DNA of 64,000 nucleotides from an uncultured Christensenella sp. (GCA_910585705.1 CAJUER010000001.1:619384-683383); one strand, 5' to 3'. Positions 24,949-34,151 are shown, counted from the stretch's first letter. Numbers and translations: made by a program. The notes: generated by a model from the sequence alone, not told the origin.

Positions 24949-25971
24949 TCAGTTGTTTTCGTTGAGAAACGTCCAGCCCTTCGGGACGAATATTTTATTG
25001 AACATATACAGTGCGTACCTGTCAGTCATAGACGAGAGATAGTCGCATACCACCTGACCGCGCGAAAACTTTTCAAGCAAAGAGATATATGTTTTAGGAA
25101 GGTCTTCCGGTGTTTGCATAAAATGCGAATACATTGCGGAAAGCATTCTGCCCGCCTTTTCTTCTTCTCCGCGAGCCGAGCCCGACGAGTAAACTCTGTC
25201 GAACATAAATTTACGCAAAGCCTCGCTTGCCTCCTCCACTTCCGCGTCCATTTTAACGAAGTTTTTACTGTTAGAACACCTGTAAACGGAAGTTATCGCG
25301 GTGTTTATCCGTTCGCTCGAACCGCTTCCGAGAATCTTGACTATCTGCTTAGGAATATCGTTTACAGTCAGAATACCCGCGCGAACCGCATCGTCCAGAT
25401 CGTGATTTATGTAAGCTATTCTGTCGGCAATCGAAACGCACATACCTTCGAGCGTTGCGGGATTGCCGCTTTTTTTATGGTTGATAATTCCGTCGCGCAC
25501 CTCGAACGTGAGATTAAGACCCTTTCCGTCGTTTTCGAGGATATCCACAACGCGCAGCGACTGCACGTTATGCTCGAACCCGTCGGGCGACAGCTTGTTC
25601 AAAATTCTTTCGCCGCTGTGACCGAAAGGAGTATGCCCCAAATCGTGTCCGAGCGCGATAGCCTCCGCCAGATCTTCGTTTAATGCCAAACAGCGGGCAA
25701 GGCTTCTCGCAATCTGCGCAACGTCAAGCGTGTGCGTAAGGCGCGTAACGTAATGATCGCCTTCGGGCGAAAAAAACACCTGAGTTTTGTTTTTCAGCCT
25801 TCTGAACGCTTTGCAATAGATTAGCCTGTCCCTGTCGCGCTGGTACTCTGTCCGCATTTCACAGGGCGGCTCTTTGCTCTCCCTGCCGCGCGTATCTTTC
25901 GATTTAGCGGCGTAAGGCGATAAAAACGCTTCCTCTATGGCGTAAGTTCTTTCTTTTAATGTTTCATACAT
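24949..25971 (-). CDS. dgt: dGTPase-like HD-domain triphosphohydrolase
   Basis: A 340-residue HD-superfamily enzyme expected to hydrolyse dGTP or other dNTPs to deoxynucleoside and tripolyphosphate. Metal ligands lie in RLTHTLDV (His), LGHDLGHTPFGH (HD plus His) and YINHDLDDA. The N-terminal RDRDRLIYCKAFRRLKNKTQVF stretch, split here as RDRDRLIYC and FRRLKNKTQVF, is typical of the shorter Firmicutes class. It is the first gene of the dgt-dnaG-rpoD group, 61 bases after the SDR gene with no terminator between. Confidence 0.93.
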   Translation of the reverse strand: MYETLKERTYAIEEAFLSPYAAKSKDTRGRESKEPPCEMRTEYQRDRDRLIYCKAFRRLKNKTQVFFSPEGDHYVTRLTHTLDVAQIARSLARCLALNEDLAEAIALGHDLGHTPFGHSGERILNKLSPDGFEHNVQSLRVVDILENDGKGLNLTFEVRDGIINHKKSGNPATLEGMCVSIADRIAYINHDLDDAVRAGILTVNDIPKQIVKILGSGSSERINTAITSVYRCSNSKNFVKMDAEVEEASEALRKFMFDRVYSSGSARGEEEKAGRMLSAMYSHFMQTPEDLPKTYISLLEKFSRGQVVCDYLSSMTDRYALYMFNKIFVPKGWTFLNENN

Positions 25972-26032
25972 TCCTTTTATTAATTACGAAAAAAATTCCG
26001 AAATTCCTTTTTTTGTACAAAAATTTACAAGT

Positions 26033-26758
26033 TTATTTTGCAAATCCGCCGCCAACCGACAAAACCTCGCCCGTAACGTAGTCGGCTTCGGCAAGGTAAA
26101 GGCACGCCTTTGCCACGTCTTCGGGATAGCCGATTCTGCCTGCCGGGATAGAATCTATCAGCTGTTCCATTTCGGTATCGGTCAAATGCGAGTTCATTCC
26201 CGTATCTATAACGCCAGGAGAGACACAGTTTACGCGCACTTTGGAGGGCGCCAACTCTTTGGCGAGCGCTTTGGTAAACGCTATTACCGCGCCTTTGGAA
26301 GCAGAATAAGCCGCCTCGCAGCTCGCTCCCACTTCCCCCCAGATAGAGGCAATATTTATTATACTTCCGCCTCCGCAGCCGATCATTTTATCCGCAACGG
26401 CGCGGCAGCAATGATACACCCCTTTGACGTTCACGCCGAAAATATTATCCCAGTCGGCAGGAGTCGTATCCTGGATTACTCGGATAAGCGAAATGCCGGC
26501 ATTGTTCACAAGCACGTCTAGCCTGTCGTATATGCCGAAAAATTCGCGGAACATTGCCTTTACCTGCAACTCGTCTGAAACGTCGGCGCGAAGCAGTATC
26601 GGGCAATAGCCCTGAATATTAAATTCCTCCTGCGTGGCGAGGGCGGTTTCCTCGTTGCTGTTGTAGTTTATAACCACCTCGTAACCCTGCTGTAAAAAGG
26701 CAAGCGCAACGGCTTTGCCTATTCCCTTTGTTCCGCCCGTGACAAGTGCTGTTTTCAT
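26033..26758 (-). CDS. Short-chain dehydrogenase/reductase (FabG/YmfI-like)
   Basis: A 241-residue SDR protein with cofactor motif TGGTKGIGKAV, NNAG, and the catalytic Ser and YSASKGA (Tyr-x3-Lys). The C-terminal GEVLSVGGGFAK is typical of FabG-like reductases. YmfI, which reduces the aminopentanone group on elongation factor P, is a possible specific identity, since it is close to FabG and often lies outside fatty-acid clusters. The ATG overlaps aroK by four bases, so it is transcribed with the shikimate genes although no shikimate function is implied. Confidence 0.85.
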   Translation of the reverse strand: MKTALVTGGTKGIGKAVALAFLQQGYEVVINYNSNEETALATQEEFNIQGYCPILLRADVSDELQVKAMFREFFGIYDRLDVLVNNAGISLIRVIQDTTPADWDNIFGVNVKGVYHCCRAVADKMIGCGGGSIINIASIWGEVGASCEAAYSASKGAVIAFTKALAKELAPSKVRVNCVSPGVIDTGMNSHLTDTEMEQLIDSIPAGRIGYPEDVAKACLYLAEADYVTGEVLSVGGGFAK

Positions 26759-27246
26759 TTTATAAGCTCCGTTATCTTGTGTGCTATTTCTTCGGGCTTT
26801 TGCCCGTCGGTATCTATTATCAAATCCGCCGCCCTTTCGTAGACTGGCGTTCTTTCATCGTATAGTTTTTGAAGTTTTCCCCGCGCGTCGCCCAATAAAA
26901 GCGGACGGGTGTCGTCCCCTTCTATTCTCTTTAAAAGCGTTTCAACGTCCGTACGGAGGTAAACTATTTTGCCGTTTTGCTTCAAAAGCGCGGTGTTCGC
27001 TTTGCGCATAAGACAGCCGCCGCCAGTTGAAATTACTATTCCGTCCAATTCGCAAAGCCTGCCGAGAGTTATTGTTTCAAGATTTCTGAAATATTCCTCT
27101 CCGTGCTTTTCGAAAATTCGCTTGATTTCCCCGTGTTCTTTTACGATTTCCGCATCCGTATCGTAAACCTTTTTACCAAGCCTTTCAAGCTGCTTCGACA
27201 CTGTGGTTTTACCGCTTGCCGGCATACCTGCAAGAACTATATTCAT
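26755..27246 (-). CDS. aroK: Shikimate kinase
   Basis: A 163-residue P-loop kinase that phosphorylates shikimate. Visible motifs are Walker A GMPASGKTTV, DTDAEIV (shikimate-binding Asp), STGGGCLM and the lid region GDDTRPLLLG. Start and stop overlap aroQ and the SDR gene by four bases each, indicating tight translational coupling. Confidence 0.95.
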   Translation of the reverse strand: MNIVLAGMPASGKTTVSKQLERLGKKVYDTDAEIVKEHGEIKRIFEKHGEEYFRNLETITLGRLCELDGIVISTGGGCLMRKANTALLKQNGKIVYLRTDVETLLKRIEGDDTRPLLLGDARGKLQKLYDERTPVYERAADLIIDTDGQKPEEIAHKITELIK

Positions 27247-27662
27247 AACTTAAAGCTTTCGCCCGCAAGGATATAGCTGTTTTTGCCGAAGCCGCATATT
27301 ACGCCTTTGCAAACCTCAGAAATAACCGAAGTTCTGCGGAAAGGTTCGCGTGAATGAACGTTGGACATATGCACTTCTATCACAGGTACGGATATGCAGG
27401 CGATTGCGTCGCGAATGGCGTAGCTGTAATGCGTGAACGCTCCGGCGTTGAGAACTATTCCGTCGTATCCGCCATTTTGCGCGGAGTGTATTTTTGTGCA
27501 AATATCCCCTTCCGAATTGCTCTGAAAAAATTCGCATTCGTCACCTTTAAAATGTGCGGCAATATCTCCGTTTATTTCGTCGAGCGTCTGCGTTCCGTAA
27601 ACGCTCTTTTCCCTGACTCCCGTCATATTCAAATTGACGCCGTTTATGAATAAAAGTTTCAT
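27243..27662 (-). CDS. aroQ: Type II 3-dehydroquinate dehydratase
   Basis: A 139-residue dodecameric-type enzyme converting 3-dehydroquinate to 3-dehydroshikimate. Motifs are INGVNLNMTG, QSNSEGDI, LNAGAFTHYSYA and EVHMSNVHSREPFR. Standard AroQ starts GPNLNLLG; here the N-terminal motif reads GVNLNMTG, a conservative variant. It overlaps aroE and aroK by four bases. Confidence 0.95.
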   Translation of the reverse strand: MKLLFINGVNLNMTGVREKSVYGTQTLDEINGDIAAHFKGDECEFFQSNSEGDICTKIHSAQNGGYDGIVLNAGAFTHYSYAIRDAIACISVPVIEVHMSNVHSREPFRRTSVISEVCKGVICGFGKNSYILAGESFKL

Positions 27663-28462
27663 AAATATTCCTCCCTGAATTCTTCATAAAGTTTTTTCGC
27701 CTGCGCCGCGTCCGCTTCTTCGCCGAAATAAATGCGCTGTGCAAAATAAGCCTGATAAAAAAGCATAGCTCCGCCGTTTATTATCTTCTTGCCCAAACTT
27801 TCCGCAATTTCGAGAAAACGGCTTTTCGCCGGCTCGTATATCAAATCGACCGCAACGTCCGTCTTTTTTAAAAGCTCGGCGCCGACGGGAGAAACGCCCT
27901 CCGTTTGGTGCATGCCTACGCCCGTTGCGTTGACGACGGCAAAGTACGGTTTAGGGTCGGGCTGTGGCAACGCGACAACCCCGAACTCCTTTGCAACAGC
28001 CTCCGCTTTATGCGTGTTTCTGTCAAAGATGAAGACCTCAGCTCCCGCGTCGGCAAGTTTCTTCGCCACGCTTCTGCCCGCGCCGCCCGCGCCGAGAATT
28101 AATACGCGCCTGTCTTTCACATCGACTCCCGCGTTTAAAAGCATGAGCGCGAAACCCAGTCCGTCGGTATTATGACCAGACCTGTCGCGCGTGCGTACCG
28201 TGTTTACCGCACCGAAAACTTTCGCGTCGCCCTCTACGCTTTTCAGGTAAGGCATAACCGAAATTTTGTAAGGTATAGTTACGTTAAATCCGTCGTATTC
28301 GGTAAAGTATTTTTCCACCGAACTTTCGAACAGCTCCTCGCTTACCGAAATTTTTTCATAGCTTACGCGGTTGCCCGTTCTTTCCGCTATGAACGTGTGC
28401 ATTTGCGGACTGAGCGATTTTGAAACGTCTTTGCCGATAACGGCAAGTTTAATTGCTTTCAT
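27659..28462 (-). CDS. aroE: Shikimate dehydrogenase
   Basis: A 267-residue NADPH-dependent enzyme reducing 3-dehydroshikimate to shikimate. The substrate domain has SLSPQMHT, NVTIPYK (catalytic Lys) and NTDGLGFA. The nucleotide-binding domain has GAGGAGRSVA. Length is usual for AroE. The start lies 14 bases inside the 3' end of aroB. Confidence 0.95.
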   Translation of the reverse strand: MKAIKLAVIGKDVSKSLSPQMHTFIAERTGNRVSYEKISVSEELFESSVEKYFTEYDGFNVTIPYKISVMPYLKSVEGDAKVFGAVNTVRTRDRSGHNTDGLGFALMLLNAGVDVKDRRVLILGAGGAGRSVAKKLADAGAEVFIFDRNTHKAEAVAKEFGVVALPQPDPKPYFAVVNATGVGMHQTEGVSPVGAELLKKTDVAVDLIYEPAKSRFLEIAESLGKKIINGGAMLFYQAYFAQRIYFGEEADAAQAKKLYEEFREEYL

Positions 28463-29525
28463 TCTTATCCTTTAAAGACGCGCAACATTCCTGCAAGTAG
28501 TTTGCGTAGCTTTCGACTGTCAAAGTTATTTCCGCGCTTTTGCCTTCTATCTTAGGCACGATAAGCGAAATTTTTGAACTGCTTTCGTTCTTCTTATCGA
28601 GCTTTGCCGAATATGCAGCCTCGCGCACGCCGTCATATGACGGAACTTTTTTAATGACTGAGGTTATAAGCGTTCTGAGATTTTCATAGTAAGCTCCGCC
28701 GCCTATTCCCAGTTTTTCGGCAATGAACATTTCGTAATACATTCCGATAAGCACAAATTCTCCGTGCGATTTTCTGCCGTAATTAAGCTCGAAGGCGTGC
28801 CCCGTAGTGTGTCCCAAATTCAACGTCTTGCGCACACCGTTCAAATCGCGCTCGTCCATAGTAACCGCCTGCGCCTTGTGGTTAATGCAGTCGTAAGTTA
28901 TTTCGTCTAAAAACTTTCCGTCATACAAGTTGTTTTTATTTTCTAAAAGCTTTTTGAATATCGCCGCGTCGAGAGCGCCGTACTTTATAATTTCGCCAAG
29001 TCCGCACCGCATTTCACGCGACGGCAAAGTCTTCAAAAATACAGGGTCGCAGATGACCTCTTTCGGCTGATAAAACGCGCCGATTAAGTTTTTGATTTTC
29101 TTGAAGTCGATTGCGGTTTTTCCGCCTACGGAACTGTCGACCTGCGATAACAACGTTGTGGGTATCTGAACAAGCTCGACCCCGCGCATATAAAGACAGG
29201 CGGCAAGCCCGGCAATATCGCCGACGACTCCGCCGCCGAACGCTACGACCGTGCATTTACGCGTCATACCCGCATCAGCCATTTTTGAAATAATTTCAAA
29301 TAAATAGCGTTGGGTTTTAGCCGTTTCACCCGCAGGCAGAATTACGACGGGAACGCTTCCACCGAACGTGGACCATATCAGTTCGCGGTAAAACGAAAAA
29401 ACGTTTCTGTCTGTAACGATAAAAAGCTGTCGGTTCTTAAGCTCGGGCGCGTAAGAACGGAACGTATCCGCCCCGCAGTGAATTATGCTTTCCGCCGTCT
29501 GTGTTTTTAAAATTACGTTTTTCAT
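28449..29525 (-). CDS. aroB: 3-Dehydroquinate synthase
   Basis: A 358-residue NAD- and metal-dependent cyclase that makes 3-dehydroquinate from DAHP. Motifs are LPAGETAKT, AFGGGVVGDIAG, QIPTTLLSQVDSSVGGKTAI and metal-binding LGHTTGHAFE. Two bases separate it from aroC. DAHP synthase and EPSP synthase are not in this window, so the cluster covers only part of the pathway. Confidence 0.96.
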   Translation of the reverse strand: MKNVILKTQTAESIIHCGADTFRSYAPELKNRQLFIVTDRNVFSFYRELIWSTFGGSVPVVILPAGETAKTQRYLFEIISKMADAGMTRKCTVVAFGGGVVGDIAGLAACLYMRGVELVQIPTTLLSQVDSSVGGKTAIDFKKIKNLIGAFYQPKEVICDPVFLKTLPSREMRCGLGEIIKYGALDAAIFKKLLENKNNLYDGKFLDEITYDCINHKAQAVTMDERDLNGVRKTLNLGHTTGHAFELNYGRKSHGEFVLIGMYYEMFIAEKLGIGGGAYYENLRTLITSVIKKVPSYDGVREAAYSAKLDKKNESSSKISLIVPKIEGKSAEITLTVESYANYLQECCASLKDKNESN

Positions 29526-29527
29526 AG

Positions 29528-30655
29528 TCAGCCTTCGAGTGCGGCGTACCGCTCTTTAACCTCGCGCATGTTGTCGCCGCCAAGCCTGTCCGCAACCGCC
29601 GCCGCAACGGTAAACGCCGTGACGCTTTCGAGAATTATTTCCGCCGCGCATACAGCCGCAACGTCGCTCCTTTCCGTGCTCGCCTTTACGGGTTCGCCCG
29701 TTGCGTAGTCGACGGTTCTAAGCCCCTTCGTCAACGTGGGGATAGGCTTCATCGCCGCACGGAGAACAATATCTTCGCCGTTGGACATACCGCCCTCTAT
29801 TCCGCCCGCGTTATTGGTTTTACGGAAATATTCGCCGTTATAGAAAATTTCGTCGTGGACTTCGCTTCCCTTTTTATCCGCCGAAGAAAAGCCAAGACCG
29901 ACCTCGACGCCCTTTATCGCCTGAACGCTCATTAATGCTCCGCATAAAAGCGCGTCTAATTTACGCGCATAGTCCATACAACTGCCGAAGCCGCTTTTTA
30001 AACCGCTGACGCGTATTTCTATTACGCCGCCCGCAGTGTCGCCTTCCTCTTTAAGAGAGTCTATTTTTTTCATAGCCTCTCTCTGCTTGTCGGCATCGAG
30101 CATAAACAGCGGCTGTGATTTTGCCGCGTCGAGCCGGTCAAACGAATATATGTTGTCGTCGGAAATTCCGCACACGCTTTTTACATAGCCCGAAACCTTA
30201 ACGCCCAGCTCTTTCAGGTACTGCCGTGCAATGCTCCCCGCGACGACGCGGACGGCTGTTTCCCTTGCGCTGGCGCGTTCCAAAATGTTTCGCGCGTCCG
30301 TCTGTCCGTATTTTAAAAGTCCCGTCAAATCGGCATGTCCGGGACGAACCGCCGTCACCGTTTTCTTTGAAATGTCGCAGCCTTCGGGCGCCATAACCGC
30401 ACGCCAGTTTTCATAGTCCCTGTTTACCACAGCAAACGAAAGCGGACTGCCGAGCGTAAGCAAATTCCTTACCCCGCTTAAAATTTCCGCTTTGTCGCTC
30501 TCTATTTTTTGTCTGCCGCCTCTGCCGTAACCGCTTTGGCGCAGGGCAAGATACGCGTTGATTTCGGATAAATCTATTTTAAGATTTGACGGCAACCCCT
30601 CGATTATTCCGACAAGACATTTGCCGTGAGACTCTCCTGCTGAAATGAATTTCAT
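29528..30655 (-). CDS. aroC: Chorismate synthase
   Basis: A 375-residue FMN-dependent enzyme that makes chorismate from EPSP. Motifs are AGESHGKCLVGIIEG, RQSGYGRGGRQ, RPGHADLTG and GGMSNGEDI. The length is typical. It lies eight bases after the ComEC-like gene and two before aroB. Confidence 0.97.
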   Translation of the reverse strand: MKFISAGESHGKCLVGIIEGLPSNLKIDLSEINAYLALRQSGYGRGGRQKIESDKAEILSGVRNLLTLGSPLSFAVVNRDYENWRAVMAPEGCDISKKTVTAVRPGHADLTGLLKYGQTDARNILERASARETAVRVVAGSIARQYLKELGVKVSGYVKSVCGISDDNIYSFDRLDAAKSQPLFMLDADKQREAMKKIDSLKEEGDTAGGVIEIRVSGLKSGFGSCMDYARKLDALLCGALMSVQAIKGVEVGLGFSSADKKGSEVHDEIFYNGEYFRKTNNAGGIEGGMSNGEDIVLRAAMKPIPTLTKGLRTVDYATGEPVKASTERSDVAAVCAAEIILESVTAFTVAAAVADRLGGDNMREVKERYAALEG

Positions 30656-30663
30656 TTATTCTC

Positions 30664-31677
30664 CTATACGACGGAATAGCCGTCCTTGTTTACTTCTATC
30701 GTGACCGTGCCGTGCAAATCCGTTCTGTAAAAGTTTTCATTGCCAGTACATTCGAGAACGTTGGAAAGCACGCTTGTCGACGGACAGTCAAATCCGTTTT
30801 TGCCGACTGTAAGAACAGCCGTTTCGGGATTGGTCAAGCTGTAAAAAGGCGCGTAGGCGGCGTTGCCGTTTCCGTGATTCGGAACCTGCAAAACTTTACA
30901 GCTTTCCAAATTGACGGAGCGTCCGCCCTGCAAGGCGTAAGAACCGCCGTTTATCGCGTACTCTTCGCAAATTTTCTTAAGCACGTTATCCGTTACTCCG
31001 CTTGTAAAAAGAAAACTTACTCCTGCATATTCCAGCCAAAGCACCGCAGACGCGTCGCCTATCTGCACGGCTGTGGGATTACCCGTAAGACCGTTGTATT
31101 CGCTGTCGGGATTAGTGCGCACGGACGGCGAAAGGAAAGTGAAAAAATATCCGTTTTCGTCATTTACTTCGCCCGTCGCGTACTGACTGACGACCCTGTC
31201 GCAATTCAACGAAGCTGCCGTAACCACAAAGTTATGGTAAGCGTCGTTTATAAAATAATTGCTGCAATAAGGCATAAAAATTCTTTTAACCTTTTTATAG
31301 CTTAAAATTTCGTTTAATCCGCCGCAGTTTTCCGAAGCAACAGACGTGCAAACAAGATAGTCGATTGTATTTATGTCGCACTTGTTTAAGAATTTTAAAA
31401 TACGCTTTTGATTTGACGACGAGCCGTTGCCGCCGTCGATAAGCATATTTTTACCGTCCGGCAGTTCAATTATCGTACAGTCTCCGTAGCCCACGTCCAC
31501 AAAACGGACGCGCATAACACCGTCCTTAGCGCCTTGATTGCGCACGACGCAATAGCTTGCAAGATACTTGACGGGTACAAACAAATTCAATATTATAAGC
31601 ACGACAACGACAACCGCCGTCACTGCGGTGATTACGATGGTGCTTATTCTTGCCTTAGACAACTTCTTCTGTGACAT
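30664..31677 (-). CDS. ComEC-like metallo-beta-lactamase-fold protein, active site degenerate
   Basis: A 337-residue membrane-anchored protein: one N-terminal transmembrane segment (about 12-35) and an extracytoplasmic domain of the ComEC/Rec2 MBL type. FVDVGYGDCTII and MLIDGGNGSS are kept. The metal-binding His-x-His-x-Asp-His block, expected right after the LVCTS strand, reads SVASENCGGL with no His or Asp. The later His motif is reduced to VPNHGNGNA. The protein is thus unlikely to be a metal-dependent nuclease. It heads the aro cluster, with no obvious functional link to it. Confidence 0.8.
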   Translation of the reverse strand: MSQKKLSKARISTIVITAVTAVVVVVLIILNLFVPVKYLASYCVVRNQGAKDGVMRVRFVDVGYGDCTIIELPDGKNMLIDGGNGSSSNQKRILKFLNKCDINTIDYLVCTSVASENCGGLNEILSYKKVKRIFMPYCSNYFINDAYHNFVVTAASLNCDRVVSQYATGEVNDENGYFFTFLSPSVRTNPDSEYNGLTGNPTAVQIGDASAVLWLEYAGVSFLFTSGVTDNVLKKICEEYAINGGSYALQGGRSVNLESCKVLQVPNHGNGNAAYAPFYSLTNPETAVLTVGKNGFDCPSTSVLSNVLECTGNENFYRTDLHGTVTIEVNKDGYSVV

Positions 31678-31770
31678 AGTTATTCCCGAAAATATAATTA
31701 TACAAAATAATTATACAGTATCCGCGCATAAATGTAAACAGATTATTTTATAAATTAGCCCGAAAATCGC

Positions 31771-31798
31771 TTGCAAAATAAAGATTATTTGATATAAT
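31771..31798 (+). promoter_or_regulatory. Promoter of tRNA-Thr
   Basis: TTGCAA (31771-31776), 16-bp spacer, TATAAT (31793-31798), 27 bases before the tRNA. Confidence 0.75.
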
Positions 31799-31825
31799 TA
31801 TATAGTCAGATAAATTTGACGGTGC

Positions 31826-31901
31826 GCTAATATGGCTCAGCTGGTAGAGCAGCTGATTCGTAATCAGCAGGTCGCCGGTTCGAATCCGGCTATTAGCTCC
31901 A
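31826..31901 (+). tRNA. tRNA-Thr (anticodon CGT)
   Basis: A 76-nt cloverleaf with encoded CCA. The acceptor stem pairs GCTAATA/TATTAGC, the anticodon stem GCTGA/TCAGC holds loop TTCGTAA (anticodon CGT), and the T arm is GCCGG-TTCGAAT-CCGGC. It reads ACG. Confidence 0.96.
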
Positions 31902-31905
31902 AAAG

Positions 31906-31941
31906 AAAACCCCGTGTTTTACACTCGGGGTTTTTCTTTTT
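31906..31941 (+). terminator. Terminator of tRNA-Thr
   Basis: Stem AAACCCCG.../...CGGGGTTT followed by TTCTTTTT, starting five bases after the tRNA CCA. Confidence 0.85.
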
Positions 31942-31999
31942 GCTTATACATAAAGCCAATGCAAACATAATTTAATGCGCTTGAAAATATCATATAAAT

Positions 32000-32677
32000 A
32001 TGTTAAGGTGCGCAAAAAATTACGGATTTATAATCGCCGTCTCCGCAACCATTGCGGTTACGGTCATCATTTGCGTATGCGCGGCAACCTGTTCGGCGGC
32101 GACGCTTGACTTCGAAACGACGTTTTGCTTTGTATGCTACCGCGCGCCAGAAAACTCGATTTCGGCAGGTTCGCTTTCGGGAACGGTTTCCAGCTACGGC
32201 GGCGCGGGATATATTTTAAACCACGACGGAGATTATTATGTGACCGTATCCTGCTACTATTCGCAAAACGACGCAGAGACGGTCTGCGCAAACTTAAAGC
32301 GCAAAGAGCTGGACTGCTCGGTGTTGGTTGTCACAACGGAAAAATACCGTCTCACAAACGGATACGCAAAGCGCAATTCAAAACTGTACGAAGGCAATCT
32401 CAATACTTTGAACTCGCTTTCCCGTCTTGCTTACGATTGCGCAAACGGACTTGACACAGGCGAATTCAGTCAGGGAAAGGCAAATGAAGTTATCTCAGCA
32501 ATCAGAAGCGGACTTAGCGGACTTTCCGCCGCGAACACGGATAACTGTTTTACCGATATTTTAAAACGCCTCGATACCGAGTGCGACGACAGGCAAGGCG
32601 GTTTTATATATTCAAAAGATATGCGGTATATACAGATTGCGATAGCCGACGTAATTATCAACGCGGAACTTTCGTAA
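32000..32677 (+). CDS. Secreted or membrane-anchored hypothetical protein
   Basis: A 225-residue protein I do not recognise. It has an N-terminal hydrophobic segment (about 9-34) that could be a signal peptide or an anchor. A compact alpha/beta stretch follows (about 40-115), containing YYVTVSCYYSQNDAETVCANL. Its beta-alpha-beta pattern recalls a SPOR-like peptidoglycan-binding fold, but this is an inference from pattern only. The rest is helical. The start is uncertain because no strong ribosome-binding site precedes the ATG. A polysaccharide deacetylase gene follows 50 bases later, so a cell-wall role is plausible. Confidence 0.6.
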   Translation: MLRCAKNYGFIIAVSATIAVTVIICVCAATCSAATLDFETTFCFVCYRAPENSISAGSLSGTVSSYGGAGYILNHDGDYYVTVSCYYSQNDAETVCANLKRKELDCSVLVVTTEKYRLTNGYAKRNSKLYEGNLNTLNSLSRLAYDCANGLDTGEFSQGKANEVISAIRSGLSGLSAANTDNCFTDILKRLDTECDDRQGGFIYSKDMRYIQIAIADVIINAELS

Positions 32678-32727
32678 AATCTTTCAAATGCGATTGTAAA
32701 ATACTGTAAATTGCGCAAGATAAAGTT

Positions 32728-33423
32728 ATGAACAGAAATCTGACTGCGTTTTGCGCCGCAATGTTCGCCTGCGCTTTACTGTTTGCATTCTGCGGTGCTC
32801 TTTGGATTGACAATTCGGCTTTTTCACTTGCGGACACGCACGAAAACAATATAAAAACCGTTTATCTGACTTTTGACGACGGTCCCAGCGACAGGGTAAC
32901 GCCGAAAATTTTGGACGTTTTAAAGGAAGAAAACGTTAAAGCGACCTTTTTCGTTATAGGCAATCATGCGCAAACGAGAAAGTATCTTTTAAAGCGCGAA
33001 GCCGACGAAGGACATAAGATAGGCGTGCACTCCTACTCGCACAAATATAAAGAAATTTATTCTTCCTGCGAAAATCTCATTGACGACATCGACAAATGCA
33101 ACGCCGTAATTAAGTCGGCAACGGGGAAGTATTCCGATATTTACCGCTTTCCGGGAGGAAGCTTCAACCTTTCTGGAAAATATATTTCCGCAGTCGCAAA
33201 ACACGGTTTGAGATATATCGACTGGAACGCCTCCACACGCGACGCCGAAATTTTAAAAGCAACGCCCGAACAACTTTTCAACGCGGCGGTTACGACGGCG
33301 GCCAACGCAGACAACATTGTGTTGCTTGCGCACGACTCGACCACGAAAACGGCTACGGCGGACGCACTGAAAGATATAATAAGACATTTTAAAAGCAAAG
33401 GCTACGAATTCAGTAAATTTTAA
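32728..33423 (+). CDS. Polysaccharide deacetylase (NodB homology domain)
   Basis: A 231-residue extracytoplasmic enzyme with an N-terminal membrane segment (about 8-28) and a single NodB domain. Metal and catalytic motifs are complete: TFDDGPS, GVHSYSH and RFPGGSFN, with a C-terminal VLLAHDS. Related PdaA/PgdA enzymes deacetylate muramic acid or GlcNAc of peptidoglycan, and PdaA acts in spore-cortex formation. The RFPGG form and short length are closest to the PdaA/PdaB group as I recall it. Confidence 0.9.
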   Translation: MNRNLTAFCAAMFACALLFAFCGALWIDNSAFSLADTHENNIKTVYLTFDDGPSDRVTPKILDVLKEENVKATFFVIGNHAQTRKYLLKREADEGHKIGVHSYSHKYKEIYSSCENLIDDIDKCNAVIKSATGKYSDIYRFPGGSFNLSGKYISAVAKHGLRYIDWNASTRDAEILKATPEQLFNAAVTTAANADNIVLLAHDSTTKTATADALKDIIRHFKSKGYEFSKF

Positions 33424-33429
33424 CGAAAT

Positions 33430-33457
33430 CCCCCGACGGAAAATTATCCGTCGGGGG
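33430..33457. terminator. Hairpin between polysaccharide deacetylase and pyrE
   Basis: An 11-bp perfect stem CCCCCGACGGA/TCCGTCGGGGG between two convergent genes. Both flanks are AT-rich but lack a long T-run, so termination strength is uncertain. Confidence 0.65.
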
Positions 33458-33478
33458 TAATAATATATTAAGAAAATT

Positions 33479-34135
33479 TTAATCCACGCCGTAGGTTTTA
33501 CGGTATTCCTTCATTTTGGCAAGATAATTTTTGCCGTCGATAATGCCGTCCTCTATCGCCGCGATAATGTCAGCCATAGTTACTATAGAAAAAACTTTTA
33601 CGCCGAACTCCTTATAAACTTCCTGCACGGCGGACATATTGCTTTCGAGCCCCTTTTCCATTCTGTCGACGGATATTACCATACCCGCAATATTCACTTT
33701 CGCCTGAGCCTGCAACTTGGGGAGCATTTCGCGAAGCGCCTTACCCGAAGTCATAACGTCCTCGATAAGTATTACTCTTTCTCCGTCTACGAGCTGTTTA
33801 CCCACGAAAAGACCGCCCTCGCCGTGATCCTTCGCCTCTTTTCTGTCAAAGCAGTAATTGAGTTCCCTGCCGTATTTGGAATAAAGCGATACCGCCGTTG
33901 CGACTGCAAGCGGTATGCCCTTGTACGCAGGACCTACAAGCGTTTCCGCCTTAATCTCGTTTTCCTCTATACAGCGCGCGTAATATTCGCCGAGCTTCGA
34001 AAGCTGTGCGCCCGTCTTATAATTGCCCGTATTTATAAAATACGGCGCAATCCTGCCGCTTTTGAGTGTGAATTCGCCGAATTTAAGCACTCCGTTTTCA
34101 ACCATAAATTTAATAAACTGCTGTTTGTAATTCAT
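33479..34135 (-). CDS. pyrE: Orotate phosphoribosyltransferase
   Basis: A 218-residue type I phosphoribosyltransferase that makes OMP from orotate and PRPP. The PRPP motif is VILIEDVMTSGKALRE, and KDHGEGG and TLVGPAYKGIPLA are present. It is the last gene of the pyr operon, 16 bases after pyrD. Confidence 0.95.
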   Translation of the reverse strand: MNYKQQFIKFMVENGVLKFGEFTLKSGRIAPYFINTGNYKTGAQLSKLGEYYARCIEENEIKAETLVGPAYKGIPLAVATAVSLYSKYGRELNYCFDRKEAKDHGEGGLFVGKQLVDGERVILIEDVMTSGKALREMLPKLQAQAKVNIAGMVISVDRMEKGLESNMSAVQEVYKEFGVKVFSIVTMADIIAAIEDGIIDGKNYLAKMKEYRKTYGVD

Positions 34136-34151
34136 TACTTTTTCGCTCCTG

